DNA of 37,251 nt from Streptomyces sp. SID14478 (lineage in GTDB: Bacteria; Actinomycetota; Actinomycetes; Streptomycetales; Streptomycetaceae): positions 1 to 37,251 of the forward strand of contig NZ_JAAGMG010000383.1 of the NCBI RefSeq assembly GCF_010548525.1, written 5' to 3'. Of the stretch, positions 23,461-30,775 are shown in pieces. The notes beneath the pieces were generated by a model. It saw only the letters and a program-made list of their open reading frames with translations, was not told the DNA's origin and did not search any database. Positions within the stretch are counted from its first letter, which is position 1. Each line of letters starts with the position of its first letter. A program made the position numbers and the translations under genes.

Positions 23461-24369
23461 TTAGCCCTCGGTGTCGGGGGCCTGGGTGCGCCGGCGAGCG
23501 AGCTCTTCGACGCGGGCGCGGCTCCAGCGGCGCTGCTGGGGAGGTCCGTCGCTCCCCTGACGCATCTCGAAGGCGTCGGGCTCGGTGAGATCAGGCAGGT
23601 GTCCGTGGTAGAGGGCGCTGGTGAAGCTGGTGGAGTCGGTGTAGCCGAGGATCTGCGCGGCCTGCGCGGCGCCGACCAGGTCCTGCTCGTCCGGGCGGGG
23701 CAGCGTGCCGCGCTTGCGGGCCGCGGCGACCAGCGTGGAGCGCTTCCACAGCTTCTTCGCGCCGCGTCCGGGTGTGAAGGGGACGTCGGGGTCGGGCAGT
23801 TGGGGGATGAGGCCCTGGTAGAGGGCGCTGGAGAAGCTGGCCCGGCTGGAGTAGCCGAGCAGGGCGGCGGCGTGCGCGGTGCCCAGCAACTCGTCGGGAT
23901 CCCCGTCGACGTCGACGTCGGGCAGCGGCGTGGCGGGCTTTGCCGGGTGGCTGGTGCGACGGCCCTTGCCGGGGCGGCTCTTGGCCCAGGCGACGATGGT
24001 GCCGCGGCGCCACAGCGGCTTGTCGACATCCTCGTCGGGCTCGGGGAAGTATCCGGGACGGTTGCGGCGGTAGCCGTCGATGACCGTGGTTGTCTTGTAG
24101 CCGAGCAGCTGGCTGGCTTCGCGCTTGGTGAGCAGCTTGTCCTGGTCGGCCTCGAGCACGGACGCCGGCAGGGTACGCGCCGCATTGGTGCGGGAGGCGA
24201 AGAACGCGGCGACCTTGTCGTACTCCCAGAACTTTTTGCGGCCTTCGGTGTGGTGCACCGGCGGGAAGCCGCTGTCGGGGTCGTTGGACCAGGCGCTGAC
24301 GCGGGGCTTGCTCGTGGTGAACTCATCCACGATCTGTGCGGTGTCCACGAGCCGTACGGCCTTAGACAT
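23461..24369 (-). CDS. DNA-binding protein with repeated HTH-like modules
   Basis: This 302-residue protein consists of repeats of one module: a short excisionase/MerR-like helix-turn-helix beginning LLGY, followed by an acidic Pro-rich wing and a terminal W-x-R-x-x-L/V-x-A/E-x-A-R-x-R helix. Clear copies are at about 87-133 (QLLGYKTTTVIDGYRRNRP), 165-222 (ALLGYSSRASFSSALYQGLI) and 230-295 (QILGYTDSTSFTSALYHGHL). A diverged N-terminal copy (about 8-60) ends RKKFWEYDKVAAFFASR. Repeats 2 and 3 are nearest to each other. The ATG at 24369 is supported by GAAGGGG upstream and a promoter at 24435-24463, although the frame opens at 24444. Role unknown: repressor, partition or nucleoid-type binding are possible. 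Confidence 0.8.
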   Translation of the reverse strand: MSKAVRLVDTAQIVDEFTTSKPRVSAWSNDPDSGFPPVHHTEGRKKFWEYDKVAAFFASRTNAARTLPASVLEADQDKLLTKREASQLLGYKTTTVIDGYRRNRPGYFPEPDEDVDKPLWRRGTIVAWAKSRPGKGRRTSHPAKPATPLPDVDVDGDPDELLGTAHAAALLGYSSRASFSSALYQGLIPQLPDPDVPFTPGRGAKKLWKRSTLVAAARKRGTLPRPDEQDLVGAAQAAQILGYTDSTSFTSALYHGHLPDLTEPDAFEMRQGSDGPPQQRRWSRARVEELARRRTQAPDTEG

Positions 24370-24738
24370 CACAACCCACAACCCCTTCAGCCAGTCCCGA
24401 GCGGGACGCGCCCTGACCGAGCGCGACATGTTCGATAATGACAAAGGATGGGTGTGGTGTCCAGCCCGCAGGCCGTCTGCTCGAGTATGGCGCTGCCCGG
24501 TCGTCCCCGGGGCGGCGCCACGCGGTCACCTGGGCAGCCGGCCCCGGGGACTAGGATCCGGTCTGGATCCGGCGCCGCGCTCGCTACATCCGGTCGGCAT
24601 CGCGGCCAGGGCCGCTATGGCCGTTCGGGTCTACGGGGGCCTCGAGCTGGGCATCGGCTGCCTGCCGGAGAGACTGCTTGGCAGCTGGCAGTCCATCGCG
24701 CATGCGGCGTGGGCTAACGTCAACCGGTACGGCCTAGG
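24370..24738. other. Non-coding stretch upstream of the triple-repeat gene, cut by the IS481-type element
   Basis: No convincing gene. It holds the leftward promoter at 24435-24463. The right part (about 24590-24730) reads on the plus strand as a possible protein fragment (GIAARAAMAVRVYGGLELGI, then RLLGSWQSIAHAAWANVNRY) that runs into the IS end, so it may be the stub of a gene interrupted there. Support is weak. Confidence 0.4.
24435..24463 (-). promoter_or_regulatory. Sigma70/HrdB-like promoter for the triple-repeat gene
   Basis: On the minus strand TGGACA (24463-24458) lies 17 bases before CATTAT (24440-24435), close to the TTGACA/TATAAT consensus and 65 bases upstream of the ATG at 24369. 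The -10 surroundings (CATTATCGAACATG) resemble those of the two promoters at 30776 and 34491 (TATTATGGACCATG and TATTATGAAACATG). Confidence 0.6.
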
Positions 24739-25687
24739 TGTATTGCCCCGGAGGGTTGTTGACGCGGGTGATGGGTGGGTGGCCGTCGAGTGCGGTGTGG
24801 CAGCGGTGGTGGTTGTAGGTGTGCAGGAAGTCTGCCAGGGCTGCTGTCCGCTCGTCGTTGGTGGTGTAGGGCCGCAGGTAGGCCCATTCGTCAGCGAGGG
24901 TGCGGTTGAAGCGTTCGACCTTGCCGTTGGTCTGTGGCCGGTAGGGGCGGGTGAGTTTGCCGGATGCGCCGAGGTCGGCCAGGGCGGCCTTCCAGGCCAG
25001 GCCTTTGCGGTAGGCCCAGGCGTTGTCGGTCAGCACGCGTTCGATGCGGGTGATGCCGTGACTGCGGAAGAACGCGGCCGCGCGGATGAGGAAGCCCGCG
25101 CAGGTCGCGACTTTCTCGTCCGGGTGGATCTCGCTGTAGGCCAGGCGCGAGTGGTCGTCCACGGCGGAGTGGACGTAGTCGAAGCCCATCCCGCGGATCG
25201 GCCGGCCGGCTTCGCGGCCGTGCATCTTGTGGCCGCCGCCGTCGGGGATCCGCCCGAGTTTCTTCACGTCGACGTGGAGGAGTTCGCCGGGTCGCTCGCG
25301 TTCGTAGCGGCGGATCACGGTGCCGGTCGGGCGGTCGAGCCAGGCCAGCCGGTGAAGCCGCTGGCGGGTCAGGATCCGGTGGACCGTCGAGGCCGGCAGG
25401 CCCAGGATGGGGCCGATCCTCGCCGGTCCCAGCTTGCGGGTTTTCCGCAGGTCGCAGACCTTGGCTTCGATGTCGGCCGGGGTGCGGTGGGGTGTCGTGC
25501 GCGGCCGGCTGGAGCGGTCGTGCAGGCCGGCCTCGCCTTCGGTCCGCCACCGCCGCATCCACTTGTGCGCGGTGGCCCGCGATATGCCCATCTCCGCTGC
25601 GACATGGGCGACCGGACGGCCCGAGCGGACCCGCTCGACCAGCAGGCGCCTACCGAAGACGGTCAGCCGGGCATTACGGTGAGACAT
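24734..25687 (-). CDS. IS481-family transposase
   Basis: This 317-residue protein has an N-terminal helix-turn-helix (PVAHVAAEMGISRATAHKWM, about 25-44) and a second one (RIGPILGLPASTVHRIL). The DDE core has LLHVDVKKLG (first Asp), DYVHSAVDDHSRLAY, VLTDNAWAY (second Asp) and NGKVERFNRTLADEW (Glu). All catalytic residues are present, so it may be active. The stop codon TAG (24736-24734) is not part of the element: it comes from the CCTAGG target duplication, the last element base being the first base of the ACC codon. Confidence 0.95.
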   Translation of the reverse strand: MSHRNARLTVFGRRLLVERVRSGRPVAHVAAEMGISRATAHKWMRRWRTEGEAGLHDRSSRPRTTPHRTPADIEAKVCDLRKTRKLGPARIGPILGLPASTVHRILTRQRLHRLAWLDRPTGTVIRRYERERPGELLHVDVKKLGRIPDGGGHKMHGREAGRPIRGMGFDYVHSAVDDHSRLAYSEIHPDEKVATCAGFLIRAAAFFRSHGITRIERVLTDNAWAYRKGLAWKAALADLGASGKLTRPYRPQTNGKVERFNRTLADEWAYLRPYTTNDERTAALADFLHTYNHHRCHTALDGHPPITRVNNPPGQYT

Positions 25688-25789
25688 GAAGGCCTCCGTG
25701 TGGTGAGTTCCTAGACAGCTCCCACCACACCGGAGGCCTTCGTCATGTTCAAGACCTACCGAGTGTCAACAACGCTCGTGATCAAAACA
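24739..25789 (-). mobile_element. IS481-type insertion sequence with CCTAGG target duplication
   Basis: The 1051-bp element is bounded by related ends: TGTATTGCCCCGGAGGGTTG on the left and, reversed, TGTTTTGATCACGAGCGTTG on the right. The match continues through TTGAC, giving about 20 of 29 identical. CCTAGG flanks both sides (24733-24738 and 25790-25795). IS481 of Bordetella is known to duplicate NCTAGN, which fits exactly. One intact transposase gene fills the element. Confidence 0.9.
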
Positions 25790-25823
25790 CCTAGGGACCG
25801 CGGCGTCGTAGAAGCGTTGTGAA

Positions 25824-26180
25824 TCACTCGATGCTCTCGTCGACCAGGCTGACGCCGAAGTGCGAGGCGCGCGCCTCAAGTTCGGTGTAGGCGATCGCGG
25901 CCGGAGTCTCGTCCCACAGTGCGAACGCCAGATTCCCGACCGCCTCGACGCGCGCCGTGCCGGGCTCCCACGCCGCGTCCGCGGCCGCGCAGCGCACCCG
26001 TAGCGCGTCGTCGTCGAGGAACTGGCACTGATGGATCACCTCAGTGCGGACCTGGGTGATGCCGGCGCACCAGGCGGTGTGGCCGCGGCGCAACAGGTGC
26101 GTCAACTCGACTATGTCGTCGGTGTGTTGGGCCTCGGCTGCCAGGGTGAGCAGCAGGGCGGCGGGGTCGGTCTCGAACAC
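25824..26180 (-). CDS. Hypothetical acidic protein, last gene of the right-hand array
   Basis: This 118-residue acidic helical protein (PAALLLTLAAEAQHTDDIVE; a mid-region with four cysteines; ELEARASHFGVSLVDESIE at the end) is not one I recognise. The GTG at 26180 has AAGGAG at acceptable spacing. It is the most distal gene of the leftward array seen here, and the IS481-type element lies just beyond its stop, so the array may once have continued. Confidence 0.7.
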   Translation of the reverse strand: MFETDPAALLLTLAAEAQHTDDIVELTHLLRRGHTAWCAGITQVRTEVIHQCQFLDDDALRVRCAAADAAWEPGTARVEAVGNLAFALWDETPAAIAYTELEARASHFGVSLVDESIE

Positions 26181-26228
26181 GGGCTCGGGCTCCTTGGAAT
26201 CGGAACGCGCAGGAGGCGGGGTGGCGGG

Positions 26229-26399
26229 TCAGGCGCTGTCGAAGTGGCGCAGGACGAGGAAGTCGTCGAGGTGGCCGTCGGTCGCCGCGCCGAGGTGAGC
26301 GGCCAGGTCTTGGTTGCCGCGCCCGGCCTCTTCCTTCTGGGCGGTGCGCGCCGACTGTGCGTCGGTGAGGGCGGTGGCGGCGAGCTCGGTGTGGCTGGG
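26229..26399 (-). pseudogene. Coding-like stretch without its own start, downstream of the 58-residue gene
   Basis: Immediately after the TAA at 26402-26400, in the same frame, 56 codons read as natural protein (SHTELAATALTDAQSARTAQ; NQDLAAHLGAATDGHLDDFL; VLRHFDSA, stop at 26229) with no start codon in frame. The preceding bases in another frame (AKAEEAKQQDITQ, about 26395-26435) look like its helical upstream part. It could be the tail of a protein with membrane anchor that two small indels have cut off, or be reached by recoding. Confidence 0.4.
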
Positions 26400-26576
26400 T
26401 TATGTCCTGCTGCTTGGCCTCTTCGGCCTTGGCAGGAAGGCCGCCACAAGGAGTATCGGTCCGGCCAGGATATAGACGTTCCACCACGACGACGTGTCGG
26501 CGAACTCGTACATAACCAGGCTGAACACCAGAGCTAGGACCTGCGCGGCGGCAGCTGTTGCTAGAACACTCTTCAT
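26400..26576 (-). CDS. 58-residue two-TM membrane protein
   Basis: The sequence starts MKSVLATAAAAQVLALVFSL, has a short WW-containing loop (about 29-33) and a second helix (YILAGPILLVAAFL, about 35-48), and ends in a basic tail. AAGGGGAGG immediately before the ATG is a strong ribosome site, and the ATG overlaps the previous stop (ATGA). Function unknown. The tail may be abnormal (see the following coding-like stretch). Confidence 0.65.
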   Translation of the reverse strand: MKSVLATAAAAQVLALVFSLVMYEFADTSSWWNVYILAGPILLVAAFLPRPKRPSSRT

Positions 26577-26716
26577 GTCCTCCCCTTTCTAGGCGTACGA
26601 CTGTGGCACGGACCACTGACACCGGCACCGGCCTTTGCCGTTTGAAATGGGGCCTGACAGGTAGCGCGGCCGGTGTTCGAGGTCGTGCATTCCCTGCAGG
26701 TCCACCATGGGCTCAT
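26573..26716 (-). CDS. 47-residue protein with incomplete RanBP2-like zinc motif
   Basis: It starts SPWWTCRECTTSNTGRATCQ: W-x-C-x2-C-x3-N-x6-C matches the first part of RanBP2-type zinc fingers, but the fourth ligand (usually C-x2-C) is missing at the expected place. One more Cys follows near residue 37. AGGAG lies seven bases before the ATG at 26716, and the stop overlaps the next ATG (ATGA). Too short for ordinary gene calling, but the overlap and ribosome site support it. Confidence 0.65.
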   Translation of the reverse strand: MSPWWTCRECTTSNTGRATCQAPFQTAKAGAGVSGPCHSRTPRKGRT

Positions 26717-26781
26717 CGTCTTCTCCTGGTGCTCGTGGTGGTGTTCTCCCTGTTGCTGGCGGCCGGTGTGCGGCTGTCGTG

Positions 26782-27402
26782 TCAAAACAGGGTGTTCTGC
26801 ATCCAGTCGGTGTGCGAGTGACTTGTGCCGTGGTGATCTTCCTGCGGCGAGGCCCTGTGGGCCGCGTGGTCGGTGCTGTCCGTCGGCTCGGCTGAGTGCG
26901 GCTCTGGCTTGGCGGGCAGGGGGCCGTTCTTGGCGCAGGGGCATCGGCACCACCAGAGGCAGGGCTCGCCGAGGGGCCTGGGTATGAAGGGCGCGATGCA
27001 GCGGCCGTGCTGGTTGTGCAGCCAGTCGGTGTTGTCGTCCCTGTACGGGCTGCCCTCCTGCCGGTGCACACACAGATCGCACCGGCCGGACAAGCAATTC
27101 CAGCAGGTTCCCCGCTCGCAGGTCGCCCAACGACGGAAGCCCCACGGGTACTTGCGTTCCAGGTCCTGATAGTGATCTGGCCAGACGTGGCTACGCACCC
27201 AGGAGCCTTCCTCCTCGCTCATCGGTGAGGCGTTGGGTACGGGGTCCACGATGCCCATGATCAAGGCGCCCTGCAGATTGAGCAGAGGGGTGCGCCGGAC
27301 GATGGCGCGCTCGGCGGGGCTCAGGGTGCGCTGGGGACGGCGTAGCACAGCAGGGTGACTTTGCCCGTCTGAGGAACGGGCCGTGGACGTGGTGTCGGTC
27401 AT
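26782..27402 (-). CDS. DUF6248-like cysteine-rich protein
   Basis: This 206-residue protein has a central conserved block: MSEEEGSWVRSHVWPDHYQD, YPWGFRRWATCERGTCWNC, CDLCVHRQEG, DDNTDWLHNQHGRCIAPFI and PCLWWCRCPCAK. The dense Cys/Trp pattern (about ten Cys over 90 residues) suggests zinc or another metal. It matches what I recall as DUF6248, often carrying the unsupported name natural product biosynthesis protein. The ATG at 27402 has GGAGGGG upstream. Function unknown. Confidence 0.78.
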   Translation of the reverse strand: MTDTTSTARSSDGQSHPAVLRRPQRTLSPAERAIVRRTPLLNLQGALIMGIVDPVPNASPMSEEEGSWVRSHVWPDHYQDLERKYPWGFRRWATCERGTCWNCLSGRCDLCVHRQEGSPYRDDNTDWLHNQHGRCIAPFIPRPLGEPCLWWCRCPCAKNGPLPAKPEPHSAEPTDSTDHAAHRASPQEDHHGTSHSHTDWMQNTLF

Positions 27403-27464
27403 GGGTGCCCCTCCGAAGGTGGGGGTGCGCGGGAGGTGTTGACCTTGGTGTGGCACGTGGCCGA

Positions 27465-27902
27465 TCACCGGTCGTCGTCGCCGTGATCCGGGGGCCTGGC
27501 GCGCCGCCGGCGCTCTGGGCGGGCGGGAGCGCCGTCCTTCTGCGGCGTACGGAGGGCCGCGGCCTTGCTGCCGCCACAGAGCCTGACCTGCAGCTCCTGG
27601 TGGGCGTTGAGGACGTGGCACGGCAGGTGCTCGTGTCCTTCGCGTACGGCTCGGAACAGCCGGTGCCAGCCGTCGACGAGGAACTGGGTGTGGTCGAGTT
27701 CGGCGACGGTGACGAGCAACAGGGGCCGGCGCAGATCGGCAGTGGCGGCGTGGCCGGGGTCGATACGGATCAGCGGCAGCGCGGCCGCCAGGGGCGCGGT
27801 GGCGGTGCGGCGTACGGGCAGGGTCGCGGCGATGTCGAGCGCGGCGGTGACGTCCCACCGGTAGGCGAGGAATTGGAAGACCTCCCGGCCGGTGGCGTTC
27901 AC
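27465..27902 (-). CDS. Hypothetical protein with ParB-like DGWHR motif
   Basis: The product has 145 residues. The middle reads LDHTQFLVDGWHRLFRAVRE followed by LPCHVLNAHQEL, recalling the D-G-x-H-R turn and following strand of the ParB/sulfiredoxin fold. The start is GTG overlapping the previous stop (GTGA). The C-terminal ~35 residues are Arg/Pro-rich. A compact ParB-like NTP- or nucleic-acid-binding role is only a suggestion. Confidence 0.65.
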   Translation of the reverse strand: MNATGREVFQFLAYRWDVTAALDIAATLPVRRTATAPLAAALPLIRIDPGHAATADLRRPLLLVTVAELDHTQFLVDGWHRLFRAVREGHEHLPCHVLNAHQELQVRLCGGSKAAALRTPQKDGAPARPERRRRARPPDHGDDDR

Positions 27903-28300
27903 CGGGGACCGCCGGCGTTCGGCTCAGGGTCTGGGCGGTGGGCGGCCGGCAGGAGGGCTGCGGGGACGATCAGGGCGAGTTGGTAGGCGGGCCAGGGGTC
28001 GCAGCTGTCCCACGGATCACCGTTGGACAGCACGACGCTCTCGCCGTCGGCGGGATCGACGAGCTCGCACGCGCCGCACCCGCAGGCAGGGTCGAACAGC
28101 TCAGGGCGGGCGGTGTACGGGGTGTTGAAGTAGTCGGCAGGGTGTTGTGGGTTGGCCACGGCAAGGATCAGGTCGCCCTCACTGACGTCGCGGGCGCGGC
28201 TGATGCGGACCGCGGCCTCGTCGACCGGCAGTGGGGGCCGGTCGGCGGTGGCGGTGAAGCAGAGGCTGCCGACGGTGACGAACTCGACGTTGGTGTGCAC
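27899..28300 (-). CDS. Hypothetical protein with CGCGAC cluster
   Basis: This 133-residue protein has a beta-rich start (NVEFVTVGSLCFTATADRPP), YFNTPYTARPELFDPACGCG with a four-Cys group near 72-78, then SCDPWPAYQLALIVPAALLP. The GTG at 28300 has GAGGAG five bases upstream. It overlaps the next gene by four bases. Not recognised. Confidence 0.7.
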   Translation of the reverse strand: MHTNVEFVTVGSLCFTATADRPPLPVDEAAVRISRARDVSEGDLILAVANPQHPADYFNTPYTARPELFDPACGCGACELVDPADGESVVLSNGDPWDSCDPWPAYQLALIVPAALLPAAHRPDPEPNAGGPR

Positions 28301-28315
28301 GGGGGCTCCTCTTGC

Positions 28316-28341
28316 CGCGGGGCCGCAGGTGCCGCCCCGCG
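28316..28341. other. Intercistronic hairpin
   Basis: CGCGGGGC (28316-28323) is inverted at 28334-28341 around a 10-base loop, in the short gap between two same-strand genes. It may be a weak terminator or an mRNA-processing or stability element. It is one of several such hairpins in this array. Confidence 0.55.
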
Positions 28342-28372
28342 ATGCCGGTGAACGGATCGTGGTGGCGGATCG

Positions 28373-28612
28373 TCAGACGGGGCGTTGGTCCTGGGCCTCG
28401 AAGGAGAGGACGACGGCGTCGTCACGGACGTGGACACGGACGACGTCGCCGGGGACGGGGGCGTCGCGGCGGGTGCCGGTCAGCTCGCGCCAGGCGAGCC
28501 GGGCGGCGGTCAGGGCATCTTCGACGTCATCGCCGGCGGCTCCGAGTGGGCCGACGGGGACGATCCAGCGGTGTTCGGTGCGGATGACGCTCTCGGTAGT
28601 GAAGGACGGCAT
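28373..28612 (-). CDS. Small hypothetical protein (79 residues)
   Basis: It starts MPSFTTESVIRTEHRWIVPV, has a central helix (DVEDALTAARLAWRELTGTR) and ends in beta-type sequence (DVVRVHVRDDAVVLSFEAQ). AGGAG precedes the ATG at 28612, two bases after the DUF3560 stop. The strand-helix-strand layout with MPSF start resembles the first part of the 145-residue protein at 32366-32803 (MPSFMFVYGW), so a distant relation is possible. Function unknown. Confidence 0.7.
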   Translation of the reverse strand: MPSFTTESVIRTEHRWIVPVGPLGAAGDDVEDALTAARLAWRELTGTRRDAPVPGDVVRVHVRDDAVVLSFEAQDQRPV

Positions 28613-28614
28613 GG

Positions 28615-29610
28615 TCAGCTCTCCTGTCCGGTCAGGTGGGTGATCTGGTCGGCGGTGGCGCGGCCGGTGACGTTGTTGAAGGGAACGCGTCCGGTGCGGG
28701 CGCCCTGTTGGGCGGTGACGATGGCGCGGCGCTCGAAACTGGAGGCGACCGCGAGGGACTTGGCGTTCACGCGCACCACTTCTACCCAGCGGCCGCACAC
28801 CCGGGCGAAGTCACCGACTGCGAAGTCTGCAGGGCGCCAGACCTTGGTGCCGGCGGTTTCGGCTGCCGCGACGACGTGCGTCCAGTAGCCGAGCTCGTCG
28901 GTGACGTCGTGGTGGCGCCGGTTGAGCTCGGCCAGAAGGTCGACCAGCTGCTCGGCGGTGTGCTCACCGGCTACGGCCTGCCGTACGGCGGTGTGCTGTT
29001 GGTTCTCCAGGGAGTGAAGGTGGGATTCGAGGCGCTGGATGCGGCGCAGGGTGGTGCCGGGGTGGGTGCGGTGGGCGGTGTAGTGGTCGGCCAGTTGGGC
29101 GCGCCTCGCCCATTCGCGGGCCTGCTGGGCGTCGGCGTGGCCGGCCTCGAAGTGGCGGCGCATCCGTTCGCGGAACCGGATCTCGCGGTTCGCGCTGTAG
29201 TGGTCGTACAGGATCGGCTGCCCGGGCGGAATCGACTTCAGCATCCGGCTAGCCGTCGACAGGTGCGCGTGGCTGGAGGAGGCGGCGCTGTCGCTGTAGC
29301 GGGCGAACCGGTCAGCGCGGTGGGCGGCGGCCTGGGTGCGGTCGGCTTCGGCGTCGGCGAAGCTGCGCCCCTGGTCGTTGTCAAGGGTGACGGTCACGGT
29401 GTGCCCGCCGGCGCGCAGCGCTTCGGCGGCGTGGGTGATGAGGCGCTCGTCGGCGTCGGAGTCACGGCTGCGCGGCACGTACCAAAAGGCGCGGCGGCGG
29501 CTGAGCTTGAAGCCCAGGGTGTGCAGCAGGGGCGCGGCGCCGTCGCGGGGAGCGGTGCCGGTCAGGAGGGTGCCTTCGGCGCGGGTGTGGGTCAGTTGCA
29601 GCTCGGCCAC
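28615..29610 (-). CDS. DUF3560-type protein, copy 1
   Basis: This 331-residue protein has an N-terminal block EGTLLTGTAPRDGAAPLLHT and GFKLSRRRAFWYVPRSRD (about 12-50), a long helical and probably coiled-coil middle (about 85-235), and a C-terminal beta segment VGDFARVCGRWVEVVRVNAK (about 262-281) followed by SLAVAS. The same three blocks, in the same order, occur in the protein at 34739-35674. The family is DUF3560, found mainly on actinobacterial plasmids and elements, with no known activity. The GTG at 29610 has CGGAGG upstream. Confidence 0.8.
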   Translation of the reverse strand: MAELQLTHTRAEGTLLTGTAPRDGAAPLLHTLGFKLSRRRAFWYVPRSRDSDADERLITHAAEALRAGGHTVTVTLDNDQGRSFADAEADRTQAAAHRADRFARYSDSAASSSHAHLSTASRMLKSIPPGQPILYDHYSANREIRFRERMRRHFEAGHADAQQAREWARRAQLADHYTAHRTHPGTTLRRIQRLESHLHSLENQQHTAVRQAVAGEHTAEQLVDLLAELNRRHHDVTDELGYWTHVVAAAETAGTKVWRPADFAVGDFARVCGRWVEVVRVNAKSLAVASSFERRAIVTAQQGARTGRVPFNNVTGRATADQITHLTGQES

Positions 29611-29650
29611 GGTCGGGCCTCCGTTCGGGGAAAGGAGCGCGGGGGCAGCG

Positions 29651-29677
29651 GCGGGCGCGGCGGAGTGCCGCGCCCGC
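29651..29677. other. Intercistronic hairpin
   Basis: GCGGGCGCGGC (29651-29661) is perfectly inverted at 29667-29677 around GGAGT. It occupies most of the gap between the 190-residue gene and DUF3560 copy 1. It is a strong stem without T-run, so either a terminator or a processing element. Confidence 0.65.
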
Positions 29678-29682
29678 GGCGC

Positions 29683-30255
29683 TCAGGTGGCCGAGTGGTG
29701 CGGGACGTGGGCGGCGTAGGCCTGCATGACGGCTTCGGTGGTGGCCGCGTCGATATAGCGCAGCGTCACGGTGGCGATGCCGTCGCTGAGGAGATGGACC
29801 TGTGCGCGGACAGGGAAGGGGCCGTCGTGCTCGACGATGAACGACGGGTCGTCGCGGACGATGGCGGCGTGCGGGACCAGGTCGAGGAGGTGTTCGGCCT
29901 GCGCGAGGCCGTCCGCGATCTGCTGGGCGCGCTGTGCGTTGCGGGCGAGCACCTTCGGGTACGTCTCGTTGTAGACCGGAAGCAGCTTGGCGACGATCGC
30001 CCGCGCCAGTGCCGGTGCGCTGCGGTCGGCCCGGAACGCGGTGGAGGGCTCTTCGGCGTCGGTCAGCGCAAAATCGGTCTCGGGGTAGACGGGGCTGGCG
30101 TCGACGTAGCCGGGTCGGCGGGCGGCCTCGATGCGGATACGGCGCCCGTCGCGGTGGGTGAGGCAGCTGCCTCGGTCGCGGTCGGCGGCAGCCTCCCACG
30201 GCCCGTCGGGCAGCAGGCGTGCGGTCTGTGCGGCAAGTGCGTGCAGGTCAACCAT
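29683..30255 (-). CDS. Hypothetical protein (190 residues)
   Basis: A soluble alpha/beta protein: VDLHALAAQTARLLPDGPWE, CLTHRDGRRIRIEAARRPGY, VLARNAQRAQQIADGLAQAE and, at the end, GIATVTLRYIDAATTEAVMQ. The ATG at 30255 has GGGAGA nine bases upstream. It lies between the SSB-like gene and DUF3560 copy 1 on the same strand. I do not recognise it. Confidence 0.75.
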   Translation of the reverse strand: MVDLHALAAQTARLLPDGPWEAAADRDRGSCLTHRDGRRIRIEAARRPGYVDASPVYPETDFALTDAEEPSTAFRADRSAPALARAIVAKLLPVYNETYPKVLARNAQRAQQIADGLAQAEHLLDLVPHAAIVRDDPSFIVEHDGPFPVRAQVHLLSDGIATVTLRYIDAATTEAVMQAYAAHVPHHSAT

Positions 30256-30302
30256 GGGGAGTCTCCCGGGCAGTTGAGAGGTGGCGGCGGAGTGCGTCCG
30301 GC

Positions 30303-30701
30303 TCAGCCGGTGTGGGCCGGCGCCTGTCCGGCCAGGACGGCGGGGAGGGTGGCGTCGATGTAGGCGACGTGGTGGGTGAGGTCGACGCCGACGCGGGCGT
30401 TGTCGACGTAGAGCTGTTGCTGTCCGGGGGTGTGCGGGCTGGGGGCGCTGCGCAGTTGGCCGGAGGCGATCACGTGGACGTCGTCGGTGAGGGTCTCTGC
30501 GGCGTGCTGGGCGGCGGCGCCGTGGACGGTGCAGATCACCGCGACGGTTTCGCCGTCGGTCCACTGGCTGGTGCGCCGGTCGTAGACGCGGGGGTGGTGC
30601 AGAAGCCAGAAGCGGGCGGCGGGGGTGCCGTTGTCGGTGTGGCGCAGCTGCACGGTGCCGTGGACGCGTCCGGTGAAGACGGCGGTGGATGGGCCGGTCA
30701 T
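30303..30701 (-). CDS. SSB-like OB-fold single-strand DNA-binding protein
   Basis: This 132-residue protein shows the SSB pattern: FTGRVHGTVQLRHTDNGTPA followed by ARFWLLHHPRVYD (strands 1-2), TDGETVAVICTVHGAAAQHA (strand 3 and helix), DDVHVIASGQL (strand 4), and VGVDLTHHVAYI (last strand). It lacks the acidic C-terminal tail that recruits partner proteins in chromosomal SSB. As first gene after the promoter at 30776-30803, it would be the earliest product of this operon. Plasmid SSBs often protect incoming single-stranded DNA during conjugation. Confidence 0.78.
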   Translation of the reverse strand: MTGPSTAVFTGRVHGTVQLRHTDNGTPAARFWLLHHPRVYDRRTSQWTDGETVAVICTVHGAAAQHAAETLTDDVHVIASGQLRSAPSPHTPGQQQLYVDNARVGVDLTHHVAYIDATLPAVLAGQAPAHTG

Positions 30702-30739
30702 GGCGCTGCCTCTCTTTTCCGGGCAGGTGGGTTGGTGGT

Positions 30740-30766
30740 GCAGGGGTGGTTACCGACCACCCCTGC
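30740..30766. promoter_or_regulatory. Perfect 11-bp inverted repeat at the start of the SSB operon transcript
   Basis: GCAGGGGTGGT (30740-30750) and ACCACCCCTGC (30756-30766) pair exactly around TACCG, beginning about ten bases downstream of the predicted -10. It would be either an operator overlapping the transcription start or a 5' leader hairpin of the mRNA. Confidence 0.65.
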
Positions 30767-30775
30767 GCATGGTCC

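Noticed and set aside
24125..25714. Plus-strand open frame (about 530 codons) opposite the IS481-type transposase
   Set aside because: It reads through the IS terminal repeat and antisense to an intact DDE transposase. Its composition is that of a shadow.
28636..30363. Long plus-strand open frame (about 575 codons) across three minus-strand genes
   Set aside because: It spans several gene boundaries, hairpins and ribosome sites of the opposite strand and has Gly/Val-rich shadow composition. The minus-strand genes have proper starts, overlaps and family resemblance.
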